64,000 nt of DNA from NCBI GenBank assembly GCA_020744425.1, contig JAGMUV010000049.1, positions 1-64,000 of the forward strand. The letters run 5' to 3'. The notes beneath the pieces were generated by a model that was not told the origin of the DNA, made no database searches, and saw only the letters and a program-made list of their open reading frames with translations. Source of the DNA: Dactylonectria macrodidyma. Its lineage: Eukaryota; Ascomycota; Sordariomycetes; Hypocreales; Nectriaceae. The number at the start of each line of letters is the position of its first letter. Positions within the stretch are counted from its first letter, which is position 1. A program made the position numbers and the translations under genes. Below, in pieces: positions 55,349 to 64,000 of this stretch.

Positions 55349-56583
55349 TCAAGCGAGGTCTGTAGTTTCCTGGAAGGCCTGTTCAGAACCTTTCGCGTGC
55401 GAACGTGTACCCTTGAATACTTCGAAGGGGTCGGACTGCAAAGGGTTATCCCCAAAGGGATCTTCGCAATCGTCGTCTATACTACATCCTTCAGATGTCC
55501 GCCGAACAGGCTTGTCCGTCCCGTCCTTGATCTTTACCCCCCGGACGGGGCCGTTCATCTCCGCTTTGACTGAATCCTGTTGAGTTGACCCGCTGGCCTC
55601 GGCCTTGACTGGTATGGCTACCTTCTTGTTGGCCTTCTGTACTGGCCCATCCGCTTCCGTTTTGATTCGTTTGGCTGTTGAAGTAGACTGTTTCTCGACC
55701 TTGACTGTAATACTAGTCAGTGACTCGGACGTATTGCGCTTACGTCCTTGTGGCTGGGCCAGTACGGTCCTTTTCCCCTTCGTACTGACCTTTTCATCCC
55801 GTTCTGGTTGTTCGGCCGAGATGCCAGTACGTAGGTGTAGGCGGATTTCCGACCGAGGTAGAAGTCCTGTCTGCAACAGGAATACCCATAGCTGAGTGGA
55901 CTCGTACGTCGCCTCACAGAACCGAACGTTCAAGTTCAGGCTTAGTGGCTTCCCATCGATAGGAATAGCTGTCCACTCCCGTTCAGCTAGTTTCGCCCAC
56001 TCCCCCGAATTCGAGAAGAACCGTTTGATGATGGCTGACATCAACTGCTGGTGTGTATCCATTTCCAGGGTCGTACTGAACTGCACGGCCATCGGAAACC
56101 TATGTACGGCCATGACGTCGAACCACTCAAGAGTCTCGATACCACCAGACTGGGCCGTACAGTAATTCCCAGCGTACAAGTACAACGAAATCCCGATCTT
56201 ACGGGGCTGCGTAAGCTCCGTACTACTCCGTTCGACCTTACTCTTGTCGTTCTGAATGCTAGTCTGGCGGGCTTTATCAGCTTCTCGAAGGGCAGAAGAG
56301 AAAGCGGTTGCGCCGGCTCGATGAGTAGACACCGCGGGCGACTCGGCGTTTGAGGCGTACAGTGCCGGTTGGGGGCGTTCGCTCGCTTTAAAGGCCTTTC
56401 GGGTTCGGCCGGGTAGGTTCTGGAAGTCCACCCCTTCAAGTCATCGTCAGAGGAAGCGTTGGAGGGCTTGTCGGCTAGGAGGGTGCCACAATACGGACAG
56501 GAGACCCAAGAGGGGTTATCCCGTAAGATCGTGGCATTTTGAGTACGGGCCCGGCCGGGGTAGTACAGAAGAGTTGGGGCCAT
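55349..56583 (-). CDS. Unrecognised gene convergent with integrase, 1-nt frameshift
   Basis: Starts MAPTLLYYPGRARTQNA at 56583, with a CPYCGTLL zinc-knuckle-like motif near residue 30. The frame breaks in a run of four G at about 56431-56436. One extra G would join SDDDLKG to VDFQNLPGRTRKAF and give a protein of about 410 residues. The middle part (about residues 140-260) is folded-looking, with GISLYLYAGNYC, TLEWFDVMAVHRFPMAVQF and LNLNVRFCEATYESTQLWVFLL. The C-terminal third is Lys/Glu-rich with repeated VKxExxGP motifs and an acidic end. No family recognised. The stop lies 3 bp from the integrase stop on the other strand, and composition matches the integrase gene, so it is probably an accessory gene of that element. 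Confidence 0.6.
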
Positions 56584-56632
56584 AACGAATTATGATAAAT
56601 CTAGGACATTGCGTTAAATGAAGAGGGATAAA

Positions 56633-56704
56633 TGTGCGAGCGGCCTGTCTGGGGGCGAACGGCCACGTAAATGCTCGTCCGCCCCCGGACGGGCCGCTCG
56701 CACA
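56633..56704. repeat. 72-bp GC-rich hairpin
   Basis: TGTGCGAGCGGCC at 56633 pairs with GGCCGCTCGCACA ending at 56704. Pairing continues through GGGGGCG/CGCCCCC, with about 29 paired positions and few mismatches. The mismatches are T in the left arm opposite G in the right, or the equivalent A change, so the left arm looks like the right arm's complement after C-to-T and G-to-A changes. It lies between the integrase element's last gene and the Helitron copy 2 accessory gene and may mark the element end. Confidence 0.75.
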
Positions 56705-56751
56705 CATTAATTTCAAATACCTTTAGGTCGTAGGGTGTACATGGATATTGA

Positions 56752-58309
56752 TTAATCCATATACTCAGGGGGGGGTCGGCGGCAAGGGTGGTGTGGGGTG
56801 GGGTCCCTGTATTGACGAAAATGGATGGAAAATGCGTTTTGACCCAGTGCTAGATATAGCCTTCCGTAGCGCTTCCTCGGCATCGCATCCGTGCTGGAAG
56901 CGACGCCATGCTTTAATCCATTTCTCTCCTGAGCCGCTTCCATTTCTTCCGATCCTATTATTCCGGTCAGCCATGCCGCCTGATGTGCTCTCGTATATAT
57001 GTACTGACCATTTAGCCCTTGTTGCCGTTCGGCTCGGGTCCCTGCCCTATTAGGACTGCCCAGTTTCGGAGGAGAGGGAAGCTGTGTGGCCGTTTCTGAA
57101 GACTCGTTCTCCACTGCCATCTCCTTCCCGCTTCCTTTCCCATCTCTCGAGGTGCCCACTAAAGACGGCGGCTCTGTGGAACGTTTTGCAGGCGAGCCGA
57201 CTGGGCTGTTGGTAAATGGGTTTCGGCCTTTACCATGCTCGGTTGCTCCTGCTTTCCGCGGGGAAACGCCAATCCCGGAGCTGCCGCCGGCGTCGAACGA
57301 CGCCTTCGATGTGAATCCAAACTCATCCACGAGCACCACCAGTATATCTTGCCCGGGTTGGAGTTCGTCCTCCAGTAGTGTGGCGTTTAACACACCAACA
57401 ATGCTCCCCCTCCCGTATATCCATTTCCTAGAGGTAAAGCCGCCCTCGGCCGAGTTCTTCATCCACTCGATCCGGCTTCTCCAAGGCTGCTGATCGTGTG
57501 GCATGTACGCCAGTATGTGGAAGGTCTGCCCGCCTTTGAATGGCGTGTCACCGTCGCGGGGTGGAGTGAGATATGTACGACACTGGACAAATCCACAGCA
57601 CTTGCGCTGGTGGTTTGTCAACGTCTCGGCTTTGAACCGGAACGTGGTCGTGTCAATCGGCCCATGAAAGCTGGTTCGTGGCGCAATACTCGGGAAGCAG
57701 CTCTCCACCTCCACAAGCCTGAGGGACCGAGTTGCAATGCTGGAAGGCTGGTTAGTCGCTGTTCGATCTGTGGGGACGAGTGTGTAGCAGCTGCGTGTGC
57801 AGTACAGCCAGCCACGGGTAGCGCTTCGCTTTCTACAGGAAGCTGTTTAGAGATAAAGGCTCGACTGGCACGTACGGTTGAATGCACAAGTAGCCCCGTA
57901 CCTGCGCAAGTTTTCCATACAAATCTTCCCACGTTCCAACGGCTGACTCCTCTCCGTCCACGATCTTCCGGCGGAAGTGCAGCTGGTAAGGGTGCAGCTG
58001 GACGTCGAAAAAGAACCATTGGCCTTCCCACTCGTCCATCTGAGGGAAAGGAAACACGTGCATGGACAACGGCACATCGATGCCGTCGAGGCTGTTGAGA
58101 ACCTCTCTGTGCTCTCCAGCTTCTTCGTCGAAGAAGGCTGGCCTAGCAAACTGAAGACGAACTGCTCCGACCAAGTTATGGCCTCGGATAAGTTGTCGAT
58201 CGCCATACGTAGCCATTTCCAGTCCCTCCAGACTAGAAAAGAACTGGACACCAAGAGGGTTTAGGGAAGGCTGTCCTGAGCCTTGGCCTGATATAGACGA
58301 ACGTGCCAT
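56752..58309 (-). CDS. Helitron copy 2 accessory protein, OB-fold-like
   Basis: The first exon starts MARSSISGQG at 58309 and runs to about 57908, where AQ|GTACGG is a good donor. The last exon, open from 57714 to 56752, begins near VESCFPSIAP. The join between them, possibly through a small exon around 57840-57700, is uncertain. Exon 1 contains GQWFFFDVQLHPYQLHFRR. The last exon has RKCCGFVQCRTYL, GQTFHILAYMP, then GSIVGVLNATLLED and DILVVLVDEFGF, a strand pattern like an OB fold, followed by a long Gly/Ser/Pro-rich basic tail. It is divergent from the Rep-helicase at 59125 and homologous to the fragment at 1126-1737. By inference it is an ssDNA-binding helper for transposition. Confidence 0.55.
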
Positions 58310-59124
58310 GGGGATGGTGACCGATTGGTGACCTTGTCAGACCGTCTCTTAGTCGAATATAATAAGAGAAGAGGGAATTTCAACAAAGAAGGAGATTTGC
58401 GACCGAGGCTTCTCCTCTGCGGTGCTTATATAGGCTGCCGTCTACCTTCCCAGGCAGCCCTTGATACTAATCCTCGGGTGATTGGGGGTCTGTCACATCT
58501 CGGGATATCGGATTTCTATGCTTAAGCTTTCCTTCTGTCATCATAGGCGTGCATAGCCACTTGCCTCGTCACCGGCCTCGTCATCAGCTTCATCACAAGG
58601 CTAGCTTTTCCTCTGATCAGGTGAATAGCTAGACAAAGTTAAATAGTCCGTAGCATCCGGACTGTCTCGGCTGTCCGAGGCCATCCGAGGTCATCATCAG
58701 TCTCTTCGTCTATAAGACTGACCCAAAGACCATCTTTAGATAGGAATAGCAACAGCTTCTCACACACATGATCACTTCCATCTGCTAGATGCAACAGGAT
58801 CCATGTCGGAGCTTTCGCCGCTTGTAACAACACCGGAAGCCTAGACAATTGTCTACTATAAGCCTATAACCACTAGGACATGGGCTTCGATCTTTTGAAT
58901 CAGAACTGCGTTTCACAGATCGTCGCAGATGAAGAGCTGGAGTCTCGCCAGGTATGGCGAGACACTACATCGTCAGTTCAGTCTCTTACCACCGTCTCGC
59001 ATTCGTTTGATTCAATAGCGACACTGGACGCCAGTTCTTCACAGCTCTCTTATACCTACTTGCTGTGACACCTTGTAGAACCACTATCTCCTTTCCCTGT
59101 TCCTACGCCCGGGTTTTTATCACA
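58310..59124. promoter_or_regulatory. Divergent promoter region of Helitron copy 2
   Basis: Lies between the accessory gene (minus) and the Rep-helicase gene (+). 58492-58797 is the counterpart of the repeat at 26800-27106. The minus-strand frame 58848-58639 (69 codons; LLHLADGSDHVC, DGLWVSLIDEETDDDLGW) is partly conserved in that repeat and may be a real small exon or gene of this Helitron family. Confidence 0.5.
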
Positions 59125-62100
59125 ATGGCTCGAGAAGAGAAGGTCGTGGTTCCGATGGCCGAGATCCGTCGTACCATAGAGCATCTCGATCGCCGGCGCG
59201 CTCCAAACGCAGTCCAGAGACGACCCTGTACGTCTCCTCCACCAGCCGTTCCGCCAAATGACTCTATAGAGCCCACTGAGATTATCATGCGCCGTGCTAG
59301 GACGGCCAGAGTTCCTATGGATGAGGTCTGTCGTACGATAGAAGATCTCGACCGTCAACACGCTCGAACCCGATCGCAGCGAGACCAAGGTGAGTCTCGC
59401 CCCGTTAGCCAGTCCCGTAGACAAATCTACCCTCTCCGCTGATACCGTCATGCTCTATCTCAGAGAGGGTCATAGTCCCGATGGATGAGATACGCCGCAC
59501 CATAGAAGACCTAGATCGTCGGCACGCTGGAAACAGAGCGCAAAGAAGGCGAGAGCCGTCTCCACCGCCAGCCATTCCCCCGAGTAGGTCTACGACAATT
59601 TCCACTGACATTAACGTTCTCCACGGGAAGAAGATCAAGGTCCCGATGGATGATATTCGTCGCACAATGGACGATCTCGATCGTCGACGCGCTGCCAACA
59701 CAGCACGAAGAAGACGACTTCGGTCTCGGACGCCGGTCATTCCGGCACCCGTCACTACGACACCCTCTGATAGCAGCATGCCACGTATAAGCAAGGTCAG
59801 GGTCCCACTGGATGAGATCCGCCGTACGATGGAAGTCATGGATCGCCAACGTGCTGATGCGCAAGTGCGTCAAAAACAGGAATTGCCTCCAAAGATCTTC
59901 CTCGGCTCCCGGACCGATCAGACTGCCCCGAGACCCGGAAGGGACGTGGCCCAAGTCTCAACTCACCAAGTCTTCGGTGCATTGCATGATCTGAACCGAC
60001 AACATTCCGAAGGGCCGGGCGGCATAATACCAGAAACGGCCCCACCAACTGTGGCTGCGGAACGGCACGAGCCGCTCAGGGTCCCCCTTCACGAGATTCG
60101 CAGCACGGCGACAGACTGGGACCGCCAACGATGGCTAGACCGACAGCGACAAAGATCCGAAGCGGCTCAACGACGAGCCTCGGGACGACCCGCACAACGA
60201 GCGAGGCAACAAAGTGAGGATAGATCTACATCCGAAAGTGCTGCCGACCCGGAGCCACCTGCGAGAACACCTGCGGTACGGAGAGCGAGGATGCCTGGGC
60301 AGCCTGCGGCTCCGATGGTGGACGTGGATCCGCTTCCCCAACCCTTAATCGTCCCGCCTCCTAAGAAAAAGCGTCGGCTCACGCGTGAAACCATCCAGCT
60401 CCAACGAGCATCCATACACGCTTTCCTCGAGCAGCTTGATGCTTGTTTTGACCAAAAAGAGGAAGCTTCGCGCACACGATCCTGGTGCAAGGAGATCCCT
60501 CTCCCTCTCCAGATAGAAACTCCGATGTCGTTTTATCGAGCCTTCACAGACGACAGGACGATGCCCACCTCGCATTGCACATTCTGCTATGGGATGGTTC
60601 CCGCCTGCAAACTCGATACCATCCACTGGAAGGCGCACCGGATACCATCACTGCTACATGCTACAAGGACAATTCAGCACTGCTACAGGTGCCTCCCATC
60701 ACAAGGAAAATCAGATGTCCCTGTTTGCTCCGAATGCCACGCCTCTTTCGTAAAGGGGAAATTGCCGAAGGCCTGCTCGGTGAATAACATGGACATCGGA
60801 TGCGAGCACCAGTACCCCGAGGAGCTGAATTATCTCACCCCAGTGGAAGAAAAGTTAATCGCTCTCCAAAGCGCGTTCGGTTACATCACAAAGTTCACAG
60901 TCGATAGGAAGACACGATCGGGCATCAGCTACCGGAAGCATATCAAAGGCCACATTGTTGTGTTTCCGAACAGGGTGGAGGACCTAGTTGCGGCGGTTCT
61001 CCCTCACCCGCTCCTGCGGACTATCGAGAACATCCACGTCTCTTGGAGCGGCGCTAGCAAACCCGAGCCGTCAGATGTTGGATATCTTCTTCGAGTCCGT
61101 AAGGCTCGTATCAGTGCTGCCCTGTCATGGCTCCAACGAAACAACCCGCTCTACAAGCACATCACCATCGACCATGACGAGATGGCCAGCTGGCGCTACG
61201 CGGAGGGGTCCAGCGTTCCTACTGTCATTATGGAGAGCATGCAGAGGGAAGAACCATCAGCTATGGAAAAGACGGCGACGGACCATATAGTCCCAGACAC
61301 AGACCGAGGCTTAGAGGACGGCGGATTCACCAGCATCGAGGACCTCGTCGCCTCACTAACCAGCGACTCCATCGACCAACCACGCCCCTCGGGAGAACCC
61401 ACCGCGGCCCCTAGACGGAGACAACCTGCGGAGCCATCGGCTCACGTCCTCGCCGATGCACATGCCGATCGTGCGGCGGATACCGTCTACGAGAACGTAT
61501 CATCCGCCATGTTCCCCATTGGCGGGCCGGCTGCTTTCGAAGATGCTGACAAGTTGTCGTTCCTGGTTGACGCGATGCAGAGGGCGGAGGACCAAGATCC
61601 AAAGCAAACCGAAAAACACCGGATTGACGTGCAAACCGCAGGAGACCAGCCATTTATCAGGGTCGAACACGGCGCGGAGTTTGCGGACAACCTACACACA
61701 GATTTCTTCCCACGGACCTTCCCGACACTCTTCCCGTGGGGCAGAGGCGGCCCAAAGGCACAGCCTAAACAAAACATCGACCCTACTAAGCCCACCCACA
61801 ACCACTCACTCAGCTACTGGGCCAGATATGTACTACAACGACACGGCGGCCGATTTGCGACCCACCCAGTCTTTTGTTTCTTGATTTTTAACACCTTGCT
61901 CAGATCGTCCAACCGTCGAATCAGCATGCTTCGCATGTCGAGGCGCTCATTCGAGAAAGTGGAAGAGGTCTGCGCAAGTTTGATAGAAGACCGACTAAAG
62001 CGAGCCATGGAGGACATGCGCCAAACAGGATCCACTACAGACCAAGATATCATGATGCTGCTCCGTAAGCTATTCGTCTTTGGCCACGCCCAGCCGCTCT

Positions 62101-64000
62101 CAAACGAAAGCCGGCTTCTCATGCGAAGGAAGATATAAGCTCTCTGTATTTGGATGGGCATGCCTGCTATTTGGTTTACTATCAATCCGAACGACATCAA
62201 CAACCCTGTAAAGATGAAGCTCGCCATGCACAGGATCCACGACCACGGCAAGGCGAAAGAGCTCCTAGCGGATCTACAGCAGAGATACGACAGGATCGCC
62301 CTCAGCACCATGGATCCGGTCAGCTCCGCCCTCTTCTTCCACCGAGAAGTCTCTTTGTTCTTCGAGAAATATGTCAGAACAGGCGAACAATCCGTTTTCG
62401 GAAAGATTAGCCACTACTACGCAACGGTGGAAACTAACGAGCGTGGCAGTCTGCACTTGCATGGGCTGCTGTGGCTGGAAGGAAACTTGGGACTACCATC
62501 CCTGATCGACGATATGGCCAACCCCAGCGAGTCCGAATACCGTGCCAGCGTAATGCGCTACGTAGACTCTGTCTATCATGAATGCCTCGACGAGAAAGCT
62601 GGGAAGGTGACCCGGCAGGACAGGAAGCCCATCCATCCGGTCGCGGAAATGATGAACAGCAGTAACGCGTTAACAGAGTCCTTTGAGGATGAGTCCAACT
62701 ACATTGCGTACTGTTGCCAGGTCCATTCTCACACCTACACATGTATCAAGTACTCCCTTCAGGGCCTCGCCGAAGGGGAAGTGAACGCGCATCGCAGGAC
62801 CACCTGCCGATTCAAGGCACCTTGGAAGACGGTCGAGCGCACAGGCTTTACGACGGACGGTTTGCTCGAGATCCGTCGGAACCATCCCTTGGTCAACCGA
62901 TATAACAGAGCAATGGCGGTTGGCCTCCGCCACAACCACGACGTCTCGCCTATCTTGACCAACACCAAAGGGCTTGCCATGATATATTACATCACCAACT
63001 ACGCGACGAAGCTAAATACACCCATGTGGAAACGGCTTGCCTTTGCAGCCGATGTGCTTCAACGACGTCACAACTCCAGCGCCTTGATGCAGCAGCCACC
63101 GGATGCTGCCCCGAACGACAATCATCGATCCACTGTGCGCAACGAGACCCGGCAATTTTTGATGAGGGTTGCCAATCGTATCTTCTCCGAAAGAGAGCTC
63201 TCTGCTGTAGAGGTCTGCTACCACTTGCTCGGCCATCCTACGGATTTCACAAATGTACCCAACTGGTCGTTCCTACACTTGAACACGCTGTATTGGGCAA
63301 TCTTCCGGCGCTGGCCCCACCTCCGCCGTCTAGCCGGCCTAGAGACGGACACAGAGGAGCCCCTCGAGACGGTGAATCTCAGGGAGCAGGGCCGCACTCT
63401 GTCCTACTTCGAGGCGTACCCATGCAGGGGCGCACTCCTTGTGCATCTATGCCTCTACGACTATCTTTCCATGATTCACTTGGTGCCCTGGAAGAACCGT
63501 GACGACGACGAATTTCACATATCGCTAGACAGCCTTTCCTCAGACGTCCCTAACTGGATGCAGAAGCTTCGACGGCCCCATGAATATGCCGTCCCAATCT
63601 TCTAAGGCTTCATTAGCGACGATCATAAGGATGACGATCCAGACTACTTCAAACGGTGCGACCTGGCCTGAGAGTTTCTGCGGCCATACTGCTGACACTT
63701 TTGACAGAAATTCTGTCCTTCACCTCGCCTTATTCGTGCCCTGGGAATCATTCCTGTTCAGTACTGACGGCGATATTACTAACATTTGGTCCTATCACGA
63801 AGCTGCCCTTTCTCCCCGCCTGCGTTTCTCTGTCTCGAACATCTCGCTTCTCAGGAAGTCAGCCGAGGATGCGCGCAAAGATGCACGGCTTTGGGCCAAC
63901 AGATCCGAGGGCGAGGATACAGTCGATGTGAATTTCCCTCTGCCTAACGCCGACGACGGCCAACCCCCTGTGGCAACCGCTGAGCACCACCAAACCTACG
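59125..64000 (+). pseudogene. Helitron Rep-helicase, copy 2, two in-frame stops, runs off the window
   Basis: Exons 59125-59389, 59464-63655 and 63708 onward; introns 59390-59463 and 63656-63707. The N-terminus has a tandem repeat of a VPMDEIRRT-type module (listed separately), then a KKKRR nuclear-signal-like run, the DUF6570-like Cys region (CTFCYG, CYRC, CSEC, GCEHQYPE), the Helitron-like N domain (RHGGRFATHP, MPAIWFTINPND), HUH motif LHLHGLLW and tyrosines YYITNYATK. The helicase starts near the right edge and is incomplete here. TAA stops at 62136-62138 (copy 1 has AAA, Lys) and 63603-63605 (copy 3 has CAA, Gln) interrupt an otherwise open frame. The second is a plain C-to-T change. A recent relative of copy 1 that has begun to decay. 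Confidence 0.88.
59149..60150 (+). repeat. Tandem VPMDEIRRT protein-module repeat in Helitron copy 2
   Basis: Coding repeat. The consensus VPMDEIRRTIEDLDRRRA begins at 59149, 59311, 59475, 59640, 59802 and 60081, with one very degenerate copy between the last two. Several spacings are 162-165 nt (about 54 residues). Between modules 2 and 3 lie the intron and only 90 coding nt. The linkers are Arg/Pro/Ser-rich. Copy 1 has no such repeat, although its N-terminus has a weaker repeat of HSTVQPS. Confidence 0.85.

Larger units (their letters stand above)
49992..56704. mobile_element. Putative multi-gene integrase element (approximate limits)
   Basis: Three genes share CGTACGG-rich composition and lie together: a DUF3716-like gene (+), an integrase-core gene (+), and an unrecognised gene (minus) whose stop is 3 bp from the integrase stop. 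A 72-bp hairpin at 56633-56704 follows the third gene. Flanking DNA on both sides is Helitron. I did not find terminal inverted repeats or a target duplication, so the limits are the outer gene edges and the hairpin. That the genes form one element is inference from composition, spacing and the integrase. Confidence 0.5.

Noticed and set aside
57496..58098. 200-codon + strand ORF
   Set aside because: Antisense to the Helitron accessory gene, with no recognisable content.
1..64000. Starship-type element, CRISPR array or bacterial operon signals
   Set aside because: No DUF3435 tyrosine recombinase, no regular spacer arrays, and spliced fungal-type genes throughout.

Overview
The window looks like a repeat-rich, gene-poor accessory region of a filamentous ascomycete (Pezizomycotina). 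The basis is short introns of about 45-80 bp with GTATGT/GTAAGT-type donors, a fungal rhodopsin-like membrane protein, a salicylate-hydroxylase-type FAD monooxygenase, several small secreted cysteine-rich proteins, and fungal Helitrons, hAT, Fot1/pogo and Tad-type LINE sequences. I cannot name the species. All exon structures were worked out by hand from splice signals, frame continuity and comparison of copies within the window.

Layout. 1-16.7 kb: a fragment of an OB-fold-like Helitron accessory gene (about 1.1-2.3 kb), then a large Helitron Rep-helicase gene (copy 1, + strand, 3787-16731). A second, different Helitron (B, minus strand, about 6.2-12.7 kb, with its own Rep-helicase and an OB-fold-like accessory gene) is inserted in it. 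17-20.7 kb: a 157-bp MITE, a 3'-truncated LINE ORF1, and a Helitron relic reduced to its two coding ends. 21-33.7 kb: four small secreted protein genes (21.3, 24.8, 26.5 and 33.4 kb), a deleted hAT element (27.1-29.5 kb) and an FAD monooxygenase with an apparent frameshift (31.2-32.6 kb). 34.5-41.2 kb: a hAT element with perfect 8-bp target duplication, itself interrupted by a second, intact hAT element with its own perfect duplication. 42.2-43.7 kb: a rhodopsin-like seven-helix protein gene with a 1-nt frameshift. 44.6-48.6 kb: a 209-bp MITE, hAT-like termini, and a 5'-truncated Helitron helicase (copy 3).

49.9-56.7 kb is the least familiar part. It is a stretch rich in CGTACG-type words that holds a DDE integrase-core transposase gene, a spliced basic gene with a DUF3716-like cysteine module, and an unrecognised gene convergent with the integrase. 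I interpret these as one multi-gene mobile element. A Fot1/pogo-type transposon with 76-bp terminal repeats and a TA duplication sits inside the integrase gene. 56.75-64 kb: another Helitron of the copy 1 type (copy 2) with a divergently transcribed OB-like accessory gene and a Rep-helicase gene carrying an N-terminal tandem repeat and two in-frame TAA stops. It runs off the right edge.

How the parts relate. The Helitron Rep-helicases supply HUH nuclease and PIF1-type helicase functions. The accessory proteins next to them may be dedicated single-strand-binding partners (inference). The pattern is repeated insertion of elements into elements, with likely C-to-T decay, around a few host genes, mostly secreted or membrane proteins.
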